DNA of 64,000 bases from Draconibacterium mangrovi_A (GCF_037646455.1 NZ_JBBIXN010000010.1:17002-81001), one strand, 5' to 3'; shown: positions 42,785 through 52,987, counted from the first letter of the stretch. Notes: a model not told the origin generated them from the sequence alone. Numbers and translations are program-made.

Positions 42785-44269
42785 ATGCATTTACTTGGAT
42801 TCGATATTGGAAGTTCTTCCGTAAAAGTTTCGCTCATTAAAGGAGACAACGGAGCACTTGTAGCCTCTTCATTCTACCCAAAAGAAGAAATGAAAATAAC
42901 CGCACATCAAGCGGGCTGGGCCGAGCAAGCTCCTGAGCAGTGGTGGAAAAACCTGAAATTGGCACTCCATGATGTTCTGGCAACATCGAAAGTAGCACCT
43001 GAGAGTATTGAAGCGATCGGAATATCTTACCAAATGCATGGCCTGGTAATGGTAGATAAAGATCAGGAAGTGATCCGCCCTTCAATTATTTGGTGCGACA
43101 GCCGGGCAACAACCATTGGCGATAAGGCGTTTGATGAGATCGGTGGACAACGCTGCCTGACCAATCTACTGAATTCTCCAGGTAATTTCACCGCATCGAA
43201 ATTAAAGTGGGTAAAAGATAACGAACCGCAAATGTTTGACCGAGTTCACAAGATTATGCTTCCGGGCGATTACATTGCCATGAAACTGACCGGTGAAGCC
43301 CAAACAACAGTGAGTGGCTTATCGGAAGGAATCATGTGGAATTTCAAAGAAAACCAACTGGCCGACCTGCTGTTCGACAATTATGGTTTTTCTTCGGACA
43401 TTATTCCTGAGATAGTTCCCACTTTTGCAAACTCTGGTCGATTATCCGATTCAGCTGCCAGTGAACTGGGACTTTCAACAAAAACAAAAGTAAGTTACCG
43501 CGCCGGCGACCAACCCAACAACGCGCTTTCTCTTAACGTACTAAAACCCGGCGAAATTGCAACAACTGCGGGAACATCGGGCGTAGTTTACGGCGTTAGC
43601 GACGAAGTAAAATACGATCCCCAGTCGAGAGTAAATACATTTGCACACGTTAACCATTCGGCTACCGATCCGCGGCTTGGCGTTTTACTGTGCATCAACG
43701 GAACCGGCATATTAAATGCCTGGCTAAAACGTATGATTGGTGAGTCGGTTTCATACGAAGAAATGAATGAACTTGCAGCTGCTGCCCCCATCGGTTCAGA
43801 TGGAATTTCAGTCCTGCCCTTTGGAAACGGAGCTGAACGCGTGCTCAACAATAGAAATATAGGATCGATCATTTCCGGTGTAAATTTCAACATTCACCAA
43901 AAAGGACATTTACTAAGAGCAGCACAGGAAGGCATTGTATTCTCGTTCAAATACGGCATGGAGATCATGGAAAATATCGGGATCAATGCTTCGGTGATTC
44001 GCGCCGGAAAAGCAAACATGTTCCTCAGTCCTATTTTCCGAAATACACTGGCCGGAATTTCGGAAGCTACAATCGAATTGTACAATACCGACGGATCGGT
44101 AGGCGCAGCTCGCGGTGCCGGTGTAGGATCGGGCTATTACAAATCGTTTGATGAAGCGTTCTCGAACCTTAATAAACTGGAAGTTGTAGAGCCCGAATCT
44201 TCGAAAAAAGCACATTACGAAGAAGCCTACCAAAACTGGAAGCTTCAATTGGAAAAAGCAATTAAATAA
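42785..44269 (+). CDS. xylB: Xylulokinase
   Basis: 494 residues of the FGGY kinase family: LLGFDIGSSSVKVSLI (phosphate-1 loop), ISYQMHGLVMVDKDQEVIRPSIIWCDSRA (substrate side, quoted to show the QMHG signature), LPGDYIAMKLTGEAQTT, YRAGDQPNNALSLNVLKPGEIA and the second FGGY block VIRAGKANMFLSPIF. It phosphorylates D-xylulose to xylulose-5-P, feeding the pentose phosphate pathway (see rpe). First gene of the operon xylB-xylA-xylT. Confidence 0.95.
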   Translation: MHLLGFDIGSSSVKVSLIKGDNGALVASSFYPKEEMKITAHQAGWAEQAPEQWWKNLKLALHDVLATSKVAPESIEAIGISYQMHGLVMVDKDQEVIRPSIIWCDSRATTIGDKAFDEIGGQRCLTNLLNSPGNFTASKLKWVKDNEPQMFDRVHKIMLPGDYIAMKLTGEAQTTVSGLSEGIMWNFKENQLADLLFDNYGFSSDIIPEIVPTFANSGRLSDSAASELGLSTKTKVSYRAGDQPNNALSLNVLKPGEIATTAGTSGVVYGVSDEVKYDPQSRVNTFAHVNHSATDPRLGVLLCINGTGILNAWLKRMIGESVSYEEMNELAAAAPIGSDGISVLPFGNGAERVLNNRNIGSIISGVNFNIHQKGHLLRAAQEGIVFSFKYGMEIMENIGINASVIRAGKANMFLSPIFRNTLAGISEATIELYNTDGSVGAARGAGVGSGYYKSFDEAFSNLNKLEVVEPESSKKAHYEEAYQNWKLQLEKAIK

Positions 44270-44324
44270 CACCTCGCTGAAGCACGGTGCAAAAAATAAA
44301 ATTAATTCATTAAAATAAACAAAC

Positions 44325-45650
44325 ATGGAAGTATTAAAAGGAAACAAAGAGTATTTCAAGGGCATTGATCAGATCAAATACGAAGGCCCTGAATCCAAGA
44401 ATCCATTGGCATTTAAATGGTATGACGAAAACAAAGTAGTTGCAGGAAAAACCATGAAAGAGCACCTGCGTTTTGCAGTAGCCTACTGGCATACATTCTG
44501 CGGAACAGGAGGTGACCCTTTTGGACCGGGAACACAAATTTTTCCATGGGCTGGTGCAACCGATGTAATGGATGCAGCAAAAGAAAGAATGGACGCCGCT
44601 TTTGAATTCATCACCAAAATGAACATCCCGTATTATTGTTTCCACGATACGGACGTTGTAGGAGACGGTTCTGTTTTTGAAATTGAAAAGCGCCTAGCAA
44701 AAATGGTGGAAGAAGCCAAAGTAAAACAAGCTGCCTCGGGCGTAAAATTACTCTGGGGAACTGCCAACGTTTTCTCCGATCCGCGTTATATGAACGGAGC
44801 TTCAACCAATCCCGATTTCAATGTACTGGCCAATGCGGCTGTTCAGGTTAAAAATGCCATCGACGCTACCATCGAACTAGGAGGAACTGCTTATGTGTTC
44901 TGGGGAGGTCGCGAAGGCTACATGAGCCTGCACAACACCGATACCAAACGCGAACTGGCGCACCTGGGGAAATTCCTGACCGTAGCACGCGATTATGGCC
45001 GTAAAGCCGGTTTTGATGGAACTTTCCTTATCGAACCAAAACCAATGGAACCAACAAAACATCAATACGATTACGATGCACAAACTGTTATTGCATTCCT
45101 GAGGGAACATAACCTGGATAAAGATTTTAAATTAAATATTGAAGTTAACCACGCCACTTTAGCTGGTCACAGTTTTACCCACGACCTAAGAATGGCTGCT
45201 GATGCTGGATTACTCGGATCGATTGATGCCAACAAAGGTGATTATCAAAACGGCTGGGATACCGATGAATTCCCAACCAGCGTATATGAAGTGACCGAAG
45301 CTATGATTGAGATACTACAAGCAGGTGGATTCACGCAAGGTGGTATTAACTTCGATGCTAAAACACGTCGTAATTCTACCGACCTGGAGGATATTTTTAT
45401 TGCTCATATTGGTGGAATGGATGTATTTGCCCGCGCACTGGTTATTGCAGATAAAATTCTGACTGATTCGGATTACCTTGCACGACGCAATGCTCGTTAC
45501 GCTTCATTCGACAGCGGAAAAGGAGCCGAATATGAAGCCGGGAAACTGGGACTTGAAGACCTACGCACAATTGCAGCCGAAGTTGGTGAACCCGATCAAA
45601 CAAGCGGAAAACAAGAACTGCTTGAGCAATTAATCAACTGGTATATCTAA
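44325..45650 (+). CDS. xylA: Xylose isomerase
   Basis: 441 residues, class II length. The catalytic His107 lies in YYCFHDTDVVGDG; the Lys/Glu metal residues are in EGYMSLHNTD, IEPKPMEPTKHQYDYD and IEVNHATLAGHSFTHDL; and WAGATDVMDAAKERM is typical. It converts D-xylose to D-xylulose with Mg2+/Mn2+. Bacteroidota enzymes of this type function well in heterologous hosts. The stop overlaps the start of the symporter (TAATG), so expression is coupled. Confidence 0.97.
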   Translation: MEVLKGNKEYFKGIDQIKYEGPESKNPLAFKWYDENKVVAGKTMKEHLRFAVAYWHTFCGTGGDPFGPGTQIFPWAGATDVMDAAKERMDAAFEFITKMNIPYYCFHDTDVVGDGSVFEIEKRLAKMVEEAKVKQAASGVKLLWGTANVFSDPRYMNGASTNPDFNVLANAAVQVKNAIDATIELGGTAYVFWGGREGYMSLHNTDTKRELAHLGKFLTVARDYGRKAGFDGTFLIEPKPMEPTKHQYDYDAQTVIAFLREHNLDKDFKLNIEVNHATLAGHSFTHDLRMAADAGLLGSIDANKGDYQNGWDTDEFPTSVYEVTEAMIEILQAGGFTQGGINFDAKTRRNSTDLEDIFIAHIGGMDVFARALVIADKILTDSDYLARRNARYASFDSGKGAEYEAGKLGLEDLRTIAAEVGEPDQTSGKQELLEQLINWYI

Positions 45651-47029
45651 TGAATCAACGCAATACATTTTATATTGTAGTTATCACACTGGTGGCCACT
45701 TTGGGTGGCCTCCTTTTTGGTTACGACACTGCAGTTATTTCCGGAGCCGACAAATCGATACAGGCATTTCTAATTGATAATCTGGGTCTGGGCTCACTGG
45801 CACATGGCGCCACCATTTCAAGCGCCCTTATCGGGTGTATCATCGGTGGAAGTATAAGTGGGATTCTGGCATCAAAACTGGGTCGAAGAAACACGCTGTT
45901 TCTGGCAGCCATATTATTTTTTATTTCGGCACTGGGTTCCGGGAATCCCGAATTCCTGTTTTTTGAAAAAGGCGAACCTACAATGGGTTTGCTTTACATG
46001 TTCAATTTCTACCGCATTATTGGTGGAATCGGAGTTGGTCTGGCCTCTGCCGTAAGCCCGATGTATATTGGAGAGATTGCTCCTGCCGACATTCGCGGAC
46101 GGCTGGTTTCACTCAACCAGTTTGCCATTATTTTTGGAATGTTGGTCGTGTATTTTGTCAACTGGGGGATCGCTAACGGACAGTCACTGGAATGGATTAA
46201 CATGGTGGGTTGGAGACGCATGTTCACGTCGGAAGCCATTCCTGCCGGCGTGTTTGGCTTACTGCTGTTCTTTGTTCCGGAAACACCTCGTTACCTCGCG
46301 ATAAAAAAACAGGATGAAAAAGCGATGCAGATCTTAGCCAAAATTAACGGAACGGAACATGCCAAAACGATTTTTGCAGAGATAAAAAACAGTGTAGAGC
46401 ATTCTACCGCAAAACTTTTCTCATACGGTAAAATCGTTATTGTTATTGGCATTCTGCTTTCTGTATTTCAGCAATTTGTTGGAATTAACGTGGCACTTTA
46501 TTATGCGCCGCGCATTTTTGAAAGCATGGGAGCAGAGAAAGATGCATCGATGATGCAAACGGTTGTTATGGGACTGGTAAATGTGATTTTTACTGTTGTT
46601 GCCATTTTAACGGTCGACAAATGGGGACGGAAGCCTCTGCTGATGGTTGGATCAGTTGGAATGGCCATTGGTATGTTTGCAATTGGAGCCCTGGCTTTTA
46701 TGAAAGTAATTGGCATAGCAACTCTTGTATTTATAATTGTATACACCGCTTCATTTATGATGTCGTGGGGGCCAATTTGCTGGGTGCTGATTTCTGAACT
46801 GTTCCCGAACAAGATTCGCGGAAAAGCAGTAGCTGTTGCTGTTGCAGCACAATGGGCAGCCAACTATTTTATCTCATCGACGTATCCCGCGATGATGGAA
46901 TTTAGTAGCGGCGGAACTTACTGGTTTTATGGAATCATGAGTGTGCTTTCCTTTATTTTTGTGTGGAAAATGGTTCCGGAAACGAAGAATAAAACTCTGG
47001 AAGAAATGGAGATGCTCTGGAAAAAGTAA
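45650..47029 (+). CDS. xylE: MFS sugar:proton symporter, xylose type
   Basis: 459 residues with about 12 membrane segments. Sugar-porter signatures: GGLLFGYDTAVISGADKSI, ASKLGRRNTL, GVGLASAVSPMYIGEIAPADIRGRLV (quoted in parts), VPETPRYLAIK, QQFVGINVALYYAPRIF and VPETKNKTLEEME. It resembles XylE/XylT; transport of xylose is inferred from the operon. A hairpin terminator follows. Confidence 0.9.
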   Translation: MNQRNTFYIVVITLVATLGGLLFGYDTAVISGADKSIQAFLIDNLGLGSLAHGATISSALIGCIIGGSISGILASKLGRRNTLFLAAILFFISALGSGNPEFLFFEKGEPTMGLLYMFNFYRIIGGIGVGLASAVSPMYIGEIAPADIRGRLVSLNQFAIIFGMLVVYFVNWGIANGQSLEWINMVGWRRMFTSEAIPAGVFGLLLFFVPETPRYLAIKKQDEKAMQILAKINGTEHAKTIFAEIKNSVEHSTAKLFSYGKIVIVIGILLSVFQQFVGINVALYYAPRIFESMGAEKDASMMQTVVMGLVNVIFTVVAILTVDKWGRKPLLMVGSVGMAIGMFAIGALAFMKVIGIATLVFIIVYTASFMMSWGPICWVLISELFPNKIRGKAVAVAVAAQWAANYFISSTYPAMMEFSSGGTYWFYGIMSVLSFIFVWKMVPETKNKTLEEMEMLWKK

Positions 47030-47058
47030 ATGGACATATCTTTCGCATAGAGATATCG

Positions 47059-47108
47059 AATCGTCATTCCATCTGCCCGGTGCAGTGAAGAATGGCGATT
47101 TATTTTTC
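47059..47108 (+). terminator. Terminator of the xyl operon
   Basis: 11-bp stem AATCGTCATTC (47059-47069) / GAATGGCGATT (47090-47100, one G-U pair), apical CTGC/GCAG mini-stem, then TATTTTTC. Confidence 0.7.
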
Positions 47109-47114
47109 AGAGGA

Positions 47115-48155
47115 TTATTCAAAATGGATCATGGCCTTAATGGCGCCATCTTTATAAGCCTCAACAATCTCAAATGCTTTACCTGTTTCTTCAAGTTTAA
47201 AATTGTGGGTGACCATTTTTTCTGCGTCTACCCTACCCGATCTCACCAGTTCGATGGCTTCTTCAACGCAATGGTTTTGCCGCCGCACATTGATCACGCT
47301 TAATTCCTTGCGGCGCATCAAATCCATATCGAAAGTATACTTTGCATCCGGGGGAATCCCAACCAATACGAGTTTGCCTCCGGGCTTCAAAACTTTTAAA
47401 GCGATGTCCACCGCTTCCTGCTCGCCACTGGCTTCAAATACAACGTCCAACAAAGATTCATGTATTTCTGAAATCCTGTTCACCACATTTTCTTTATCGG
47501 CTTGAACAGCATGTGAAGCTCCTATTTCTTTGGCTTGATTTAAACGGTAATCCAGGGGTTCAATCATTGTTATCTCACGAACATCATCGGCTAATAGTTT
47601 AAAAAGAATACTTAATCCGATCGGTCCTGCGCCAAATATTGCAACGGATTGCTTGTTATCGACCAAGCTTGCCAGCTTTACTGCGTACACACCAATACTT
47701 AGTGGTTCAATAAGTGCAGCCTGCACAGGATTTAAACTTCCGGTAACCGGGAAGCAGGTGAAAGCCGGCATCACGATATAATCCCCAAGGCAACCATCAA
47801 GTTGGCCGGGGCACCCAAGGAATCTGTTGTTTCTGCAGGTATGTGGTCTTCCCGAGCGGCACTGATCGCATTCGCCACAGTGAACAGAAGGGTCGACAAC
47901 AACAAGATCACCTAAGTTAACATGCTTTACATTGGCGCCCTTTTCTACAATCGTACCCGAACATTCGTGACCAACCGGAAAGGGAAATTCAACCACCTGG
48001 CTACCTATTTTTCCTTCGGAGTAATAATGAATATCAGAGCCACATACTCCTACCACACTCAACCTGATCTTCACCTCATCGGCAGACATTAATTGTGGCT
48101 CATCGACATCGATTAATTTCATCTTTTTTATTCCTTGCAAAACAACTTGTTTCAT
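47115..48155 (-). CDS. Zinc-dependent polyol dehydrogenase (xylitol/sorbitol type)
   Basis: 346 residues of the medium-chain dehydrogenase family: GVCGSDIHYYSEG (catalytic Zn ligands), FPVGHECSGTIVE, the four-Cys structural zinc site HCGECDQCRSGRPHTC, and the Rossmann motif AIFGAGPIGLSILFKLL. The closest groups are xylitol and L-iditol/sorbitol dehydrogenases, which convert xylitol to xylulose with NAD+. Convergent with the xylose operon, it plausibly brings xylitol into the same route. The AGAACAG element was not found upstream. Confidence 0.85.
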   Translation of the reverse strand: MKQVVLQGIKKMKLIDVDEPQLMSADEVKIRLSVVGVCGSDIHYYSEGKIGSQVVEFPFPVGHECSGTIVEKGANVKHVNLGDLVVVDPSVHCGECDQCRSGRPHTCRNNRFLGCPGQLDGCLGDYIVMPAFTCFPVTGSLNPVQAALIEPLSIGVYAVKLASLVDNKQSVAIFGAGPIGLSILFKLLADDVREITMIEPLDYRLNQAKEIGASHAVQADKENVVNRISEIHESLLDVVFEASGEQEAVDIALKVLKPGGKLVLVGIPPDAKYTFDMDLMRRKELSVINVRRQNHCVEEAIELVRSGRVDAEKMVTHNFKLEETGKAFEIVEAYKDGAIKAMIHFE

Positions 48156-48450
48156 TTTGATATTTTTAAATTATGCACACAACTTTAAAATAATTTTCGT
48201 GGTGAGTTATTCAGATGCAAATTATTATACCATTTACATGACTTTTATCACTTTGGCCTTAAATAAAGGTTTTTAAATCTTCCGGTACAAAATTCGAAAA
48301 ACCGCAAACGTTTTCTAAAACATATTGTTATTTTTATATCTCCTGTATTTCAATATCTTACATTTTTATCGATTAAGTTTTTTAACAAATATTAATTAAT
48401 TTTTAAAAATGATTCAGGTTTCAATCAATTTTATACTATCTTAGCCCTGC
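48156..48450. other. AT-rich intergenic stretch upstream of the polyol dehydrogenase
   Basis: No coding potential seen on either strand. Very AT-rich (repeated TTTTTAT, ATTAATTAATTTTTAAAAA). It presumably holds the polyol dehydrogenase promoter, but no convincing TTTG/TAnnTTTG pair could be fixed by eye. Confidence 0.5.
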
Positions 48451-48580
48451 CTTAATGAACAAGATTACAAGACTTATTAAAACTACCTTTTCTCTATTAG
48501 ACCAATAAGTTTTCTGATCTAACTAAACTAGACTATGAACAATCGGGTTATCAGTAACAAGGGATAACCCGTTTTTTTTT
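48451..48580 (+). ncRNA. Putative small RNA between two minus-strand genes
   Basis: A strong plus-strand terminator (stem CGGGTTATC 48544-48552 / GATAACCCG 48563-48571, then nine T) lies between two minus-strand genes, so it cannot serve either. A TATCTTAG box (48437-48444; one mismatch to TAnnTTTG) about 130 nt upstream could start the transcript; the -33 is weak. There is no ORF. The A/C-rich body contains ATCTAACTAAAC (48517-48528), complementary to GTTTAGTTAGAT of small-RNA copies 2 and 3, plus shorter complementary pieces. Confidence 0.5.
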
Positions 48581-49922
48581 AATCGAAATTAAATTTCTTC
48601 AAATTCTTTTTAAAACGAAAGTAAAAGAGAATGCCGGCCGTTCCCAATCCTACGAGGTAACCAAACCAAATGCCTTTTGCCCCGATATTTAATACAAATG
48701 CAAACACATAACTTGTCGGAATACCAATTAGAAGATAAGCCACAAAAGCAATAAACATGGGGGCAGTAACATCTGACATTCCGCGAAGTGTACTCAGCAT
48801 AACCACCTGCAAGCCGTCGAACAACTGAAAAACAGCTGCAACAATAAGTAATCCGGCCGCAATTCGAACAACATCAATATCGGTCGTAAACAAATAAGGC
48901 AGCAGGTTTTTCCCGCCAATGAACATTAGTGCCATTACGGACATAAAAGACAGTACAAGGTGTGTGGAAGCCACCGCCGCTGTTCGCATTGCATGATAAT
49001 CCTTAAGGCCAATCTGATGACTTACTCTGATTGTATTGGCCTGCGAAACTCCAAGTGAGATCATGTAGGTAAACGAAGCCAAACCAAGTGCCACCTGGTG
49101 AGCCGCAAGTGGAGTTTCACCTAACCAGCCCATCATTACGGCGCCAATTCCAAAGGCAGTTACTTCAACAATCAACTGAAACGCAATAGGAATTCCTATT
49201 TTTAATAAGCGAATGATCCGGTCAAAATCAATCTCCTCTATGCGGGCCAGTTTGAAGTACTCCAGAAACTGAACTTTTCGGCTGATGAACACCACAAACA
49301 TAATTGGCATTACTATTCTAGAAATAAGTGTTCCGATACCGGCACCGTTCAGTCCCAACGCCGGGAAACCGAATTTTCCGAAAATAAGTACATAATTAAC
49401 AACAATATTAACTACGTTGGCCGTTAAGGTAATGGTCATTGCCATTTTGGTATTTCCAATGCCTTCAAAAAATTGCTTAATGGTAAAGAACAGAATGAAC
49501 GGCAGGTAAGAGCAGGTGAGTAAAATATAGTAAGGTTTTGCCAGTTCCAGTACATCAGCCTCCTGCCCCATGAAAGGCAGTAATAAGTATACGCCAAACA
49601 TTAATAATGTTAGTATAAATCCGGCGGCCATGTGTGTCAATGCGCCATTTTTAAGCCAAATAACAGTCGACCTGTTGTCTTTATTCCCAAAAGCGGTGCC
49701 AACAAGTGGCGTCATTCCAAAGGTAATCCCCATTCCGAAAACCATACCGATCATAAAAACGCTGTTGGCAAATGAAGCCGCTGCAAGTTCTGTTGTTCCC
49801 ACGTGGCCCACCATGGCGTTGTCGATCAACGACACCATAACCTGGCCGATTTGCGACAAAACGATCGGGAAAGCCAAGTGCACGTTGCGTTTGTAATACG
49901 GTATATAATCTCTGAATTTCAC
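48579..49922 (-). CDS. MATE-family multidrug/organic cation exporter
   Basis: 447 residues with about 12 helices in two homologous halves: VLSQIGQVMVSLIDNAMVGHVGTTELAA, VVNYVLIFGKFGFPALGLNGAGIGT and GVSQANTIRVSHQIG (quoted in parts) are NorM/DinF-like signatures. It would expel cationic compounds with Na+ or H+ antiport; the substrate is unknown. A TATCTTTG box at 49977-49970 (minus) may be its -7 element. Confidence 0.92.
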   Translation of the reverse strand: MKFRDYIPYYKRNVHLAFPIVLSQIGQVMVSLIDNAMVGHVGTTELAAASFANSVFMIGMVFGMGITFGMTPLVGTAFGNKDNRSTVIWLKNGALTHMAAGFILTLLMFGVYLLLPFMGQEADVLELAKPYYILLTCSYLPFILFFTIKQFFEGIGNTKMAMTITLTANVVNIVVNYVLIFGKFGFPALGLNGAGIGTLISRIVMPIMFVVFISRKVQFLEYFKLARIEEIDFDRIIRLLKIGIPIAFQLIVEVTAFGIGAVMMGWLGETPLAAHQVALGLASFTYMISLGVSQANTIRVSHQIGLKDYHAMRTAAVASTHLVLSFMSVMALMFIGGKNLLPYLFTTDIDVVRIAAGLLIVAAVFQLFDGLQVVMLSTLRGMSDVTAPMFIAFVAYLLIGIPTSYVFAFVLNIGAKGIWFGYLVGLGTAGILFYFRFKKNLKKFNFD

Positions 49923-49987
49923 TGAATTACAATTAAATATCAGCTAAAATGTGCTGTTTGTTCAGGGCGCAAAGATAAGGTTTTACG

Positions 49988-52597
49988 CTACAAGGAGAAC
50001 CAGTAACTCAGTTTAATCATGAAGGCATTCTGAGCACTTAATTTACGGATCCCTTTCAGACTATCGAAAAGTGAGGATTCGTATTGGTATTCGTAGTTGT
50101 TTCGGTTGTGGGTCCATACAAAATAAAGGGTCGAACCTGTCTTGTATTCCCAGCGAGCCACAAAATTCGATCTGAATTCCTGAAAGTTGAAGTCGAAATC
50201 GTAGTTATTAAAGTCGTGATATACATTGCCGGATTCATCAACCAAATAACTATTTTCGCGAAATAAAGTTTCAAAACGATCATCAAGGTTTATGGCTTTC
50301 GAATCGTCTACTCTCCGGTAATCGAGATATTGTCCGGTGGAAACGTACGGGCTTCCGTAATACTGCAGCGACAATTCCGGCGTAATAAAAAACTCAGCAC
50401 GCAGGGTGGTGTAAAATGTTTGACGATCGAGCAAACCAACGAGGTATTCACTACGACCGTTTACGGTAGTTGCTTTTAAAAACTGGCTGTTATCTTTTGC
50501 CAGCGAATAAACCGACTCCGAAGTCAACATAAAACGGTTACTTACCCTCCAGTTAACCATAAATGAATAGCTGTTGTTTTTGCTGATGTCATCATCGCTG
50601 TTAGCAAAAGAACCGGTTATTCCCACGATAAAATCACTTTGAGTGTTTGTACTTATTCCCACATCGAATTTGTTTTCCGGATCTTTTAGCAACGATGGAC
50701 CACCTCTCAACTCCCGCGTGTCAATATTTTTAAAAATGCGTTTGGCCGCCAGATCAAACTTCCAGTAATTCTTAAAGCGAAAAGTTGAGTAGAAATAAAG
50801 ATCATCCTGAAGATTTTCCCCACCATAACTCCACACATGCCCCTGTCGTAACCGCAGTCTGTAGTTTAGCAGAATTCCACGCGGCTTGTTCATCCAGTAT
50901 TCAACGTCCATTTGCTGGTCAATATAATCGGCCTGACGCAGATATCCCAGATCGTTTAATTCAACACCCGGAGAACGCCATTCCAACTCACCCTGAACCC
51001 GGAATTTTCCACTTCTTTTCCCTCCGCTGATTTCACCACCCCAGCCACTTAATCGGGTTTTATCCGGATCGAACTCCAGGTGTTCTGCATCTTCACGCTG
51101 GTAATAGTGACGCGAATTGATTTGCAAAGCAGAAATGGCTGTTTCACTCCCGTTTACCTGCGAAAAGAAACTTTTGCCCGATACATAGTACTTCCGGTTC
51201 AGCCAGTTGTGTTCAACATCGAAACCACCGACCAATGCATTATCGCTTAAGAAATTCAGGTTATCGTCTTTAATATTTCGGATTGTCGAAGTAAATATTC
51301 CGCCAATTGTTGTGCTACCTTCATTAAAATCCTGCTTTATTCTCCCGAGCGAGTAGTTAGTAAAAGGTTCGGCTGCCAGCGTTTCCTCAACATCGTCGCT
51401 GGTGATTATCGCGTCCTCTTTTGCAGTCATGCTGTTAACAAAACCCAGCGACAAGCCTTTTTTGTTTTTACCGGTGAGCTTTAAGGCATTTATAATTGAC
51501 GTATTATCAGGCACCGACAAACTTTCGCCGGCCTCTTCATCTACTCCGGGTACATAGCTGGGAGCATGCCCGATACGGCGCGAATAATATACCATATCTG
51601 ATCCCGAATTGTATTCCAGAATACTTTTCCCTTCAAGAAAGAACGGACGCTTTTCGTCGTAAAAAACTTCGTACGAAGTTAGGTTCAATTCTGAAGGATC
51701 AGCTTCAACCTGCCCAAAATCGGGATTAAACGTGTAATCAAGTGTAAAGTCTGAACTTACACCAATTTTACCATCGACCCCAAAACCAAAGTTGCTTTTG
51801 TCGTATGAGTCGGGAATATATTTGGCTTTGCCATAGGGCATCACCTCAAAATTTCGTTTGTATGGAATATCCTTTATTCCCCGCAGCTCGCCAAAAATAT
51901 AAACCATGGCAGGTGCATCAATCGGTATAAGTTTCCACTGGCTTTCTTCGGCCAGCCGGTATATGTACCGCCAGATGTGCATTCCCCAAACGTGTTCCTC
52001 CTTGTTGGCAAAACGGATTTGGGTAAACGGAACGCGCATTTCAGCATACCAGGCCGAATCGCCAATCGACGTTTTACCATCCCAAACTGCATTCCAGTTA
52101 AAGTCCCAGCCGTATTCGCCCAAATGCATTAAATCCACCTTCTGCCCTGCCGAGGTCAAATTAAATTCGAAGGCGGTTTGCTTATCGTGATAGGTATCCA
52201 ACGCAATTCCGGCAATATCTCCACTATAGGCATCATCGCGTGGCCCAAGAATCGGACTCATTTTTTCGGGCTCATTGTCGTATGCAATGATGGCAAAATA
52301 CAGATATTTGTTGTCGTAAAGAATTTTTATTTCGGTTTGCTGTGAAGGCGGTTTTGCCTGGTGCGGTTGTTGCTGGACAAAATCGCCGTCCCAGGTACCA
52401 ACCGTTTGCCAGCATTCATCATCCAAATGCCCGTCAATCTTGGGAGCAACATCGGTTCGTGTGGCATAATACACCCTTTTGATGCTGGCATAATGATTTA
52501 CCAGCGAATCATCAGACAGCGTGTAATTCAAATCCTGACCATTTGAACTTAAGAATAGCAAACCCAGTAAAAGAATAAACAGCGAATTACGGATCAT
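49988..52597 (-). CDS. DUF5916 (CBM9-like/outer-membrane barrel) protein
   Basis: 869 residues: a signal peptide (about 1-20), a CBM9/DOMON-like beta-sandwich (KIDGHLDDECWQTVGTWDGDF, TEIKILYDNKYLYFAIIAYD; about 50-210), then the DUF5916 domain (FGQVEADPSELNLTSYEVFYDEKRPFFLEG, quoted for identification) ending as a predicted outer-membrane barrel (FMIKLSYWFSL, terminal aromatic). It is widespread in Bacteroidota, perhaps a surface carbohydrate- or haem-related binding protein, but unproven. Single gene with its own promoter. Confidence 0.85.
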   Translation of the reverse strand: MIRNSLFILLLGLLFLSSNGQDLNYTLSDDSLVNHYASIKRVYYATRTDVAPKIDGHLDDECWQTVGTWDGDFVQQQPHQAKPPSQQTEIKILYDNKYLYFAIIAYDNEPEKMSPILGPRDDAYSGDIAGIALDTYHDKQTAFEFNLTSAGQKVDLMHLGEYGWDFNWNAVWDGKTSIGDSAWYAEMRVPFTQIRFANKEEHVWGMHIWRYIYRLAEESQWKLIPIDAPAMVYIFGELRGIKDIPYKRNFEVMPYGKAKYIPDSYDKSNFGFGVDGKIGVSSDFTLDYTFNPDFGQVEADPSELNLTSYEVFYDEKRPFFLEGKSILEYNSGSDMVYYSRRIGHAPSYVPGVDEEAGESLSVPDNTSIINALKLTGKNKKGLSLGFVNSMTAKEDAIITSDDVEETLAAEPFTNYSLGRIKQDFNEGSTTIGGIFTSTIRNIKDDNLNFLSDNALVGGFDVEHNWLNRKYYVSGKSFFSQVNGSETAISALQINSRHYYQREDAEHLEFDPDKTRLSGWGGEISGGKRSGKFRVQGELEWRSPGVELNDLGYLRQADYIDQQMDVEYWMNKPRGILLNYRLRLRQGHVWSYGGENLQDDLYFYSTFRFKNYWKFDLAAKRIFKNIDTRELRGGPSLLKDPENKFDVGISTNTQSDFIVGITGSFANSDDDISKNNSYSFMVNWRVSNRFMLTSESVYSLAKDNSQFLKATTVNGRSEYLVGLLDRQTFYTTLRAEFFITPELSLQYYGSPYVSTGQYLDYRRVDDSKAINLDDRFETLFRENSYLVDESGNVYHDFNNYDFDFNFQEFRSNFVARWEYKTGSTLYFVWTHNRNNYEYQYESSLFDSLKGIRKLSAQNAFMIKLSYWFSL

Positions 52598-52617
52598 GGT
52601 TGGTCAATAATCAAATA

Positions 52618-52647
52618 CAAAATTAATTTTGTTTTGTGATTAACAAA
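52618..52647 (-). promoter_or_regulatory. Promoter of the DUF5916 gene
   Basis: Minus strand: TTTG (52647-52644), 18-nt spacer, TAATTTTG (52625-52618), both boxes perfect. The start is about 52611, a leader of some 14 nt. Confidence 0.68.
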
Positions 52648-52987
52648 ATGCTAATTTAAAAAATTCAATTTTTGACTAAATCTGGCATTTATTCAAATTA
52701 TTAATGGAGCAAAAACCGATAATTACATAAATTTACATTTATTAACACAAATGAATTTGTGAATACTGTGCCAAGGGATATTTTGCACCGGCCAAAAATA
52801 AATCGAACTAAACAATTTGTGCAAATCAGAGTTATTAAAGCAGAATTTAAGACAGCTTAACATTCGAATAACGTTCTATGAAACAACGACAAAAAAGCAA
52901 TTGTTTAACTATGTATCTGGAAACGTGCACGTTTACTGTTGGTTATGAGCTTAACAGTTGATACATTAAAATGATAAATCAAATTGT
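52648..52987. other. Intergenic stretch between DUF5916 gene and carboxylase operon
   Basis: No gene or RNA recognised. AT-rich with the divergent promoter of the DUF5916 gene at its left end and, presumably, the carboxylase promoter in its right half; no confident box pair was found there. GTGCACGTTTAC near 52925 is the only GC-containing landmark. Confidence 0.5.
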
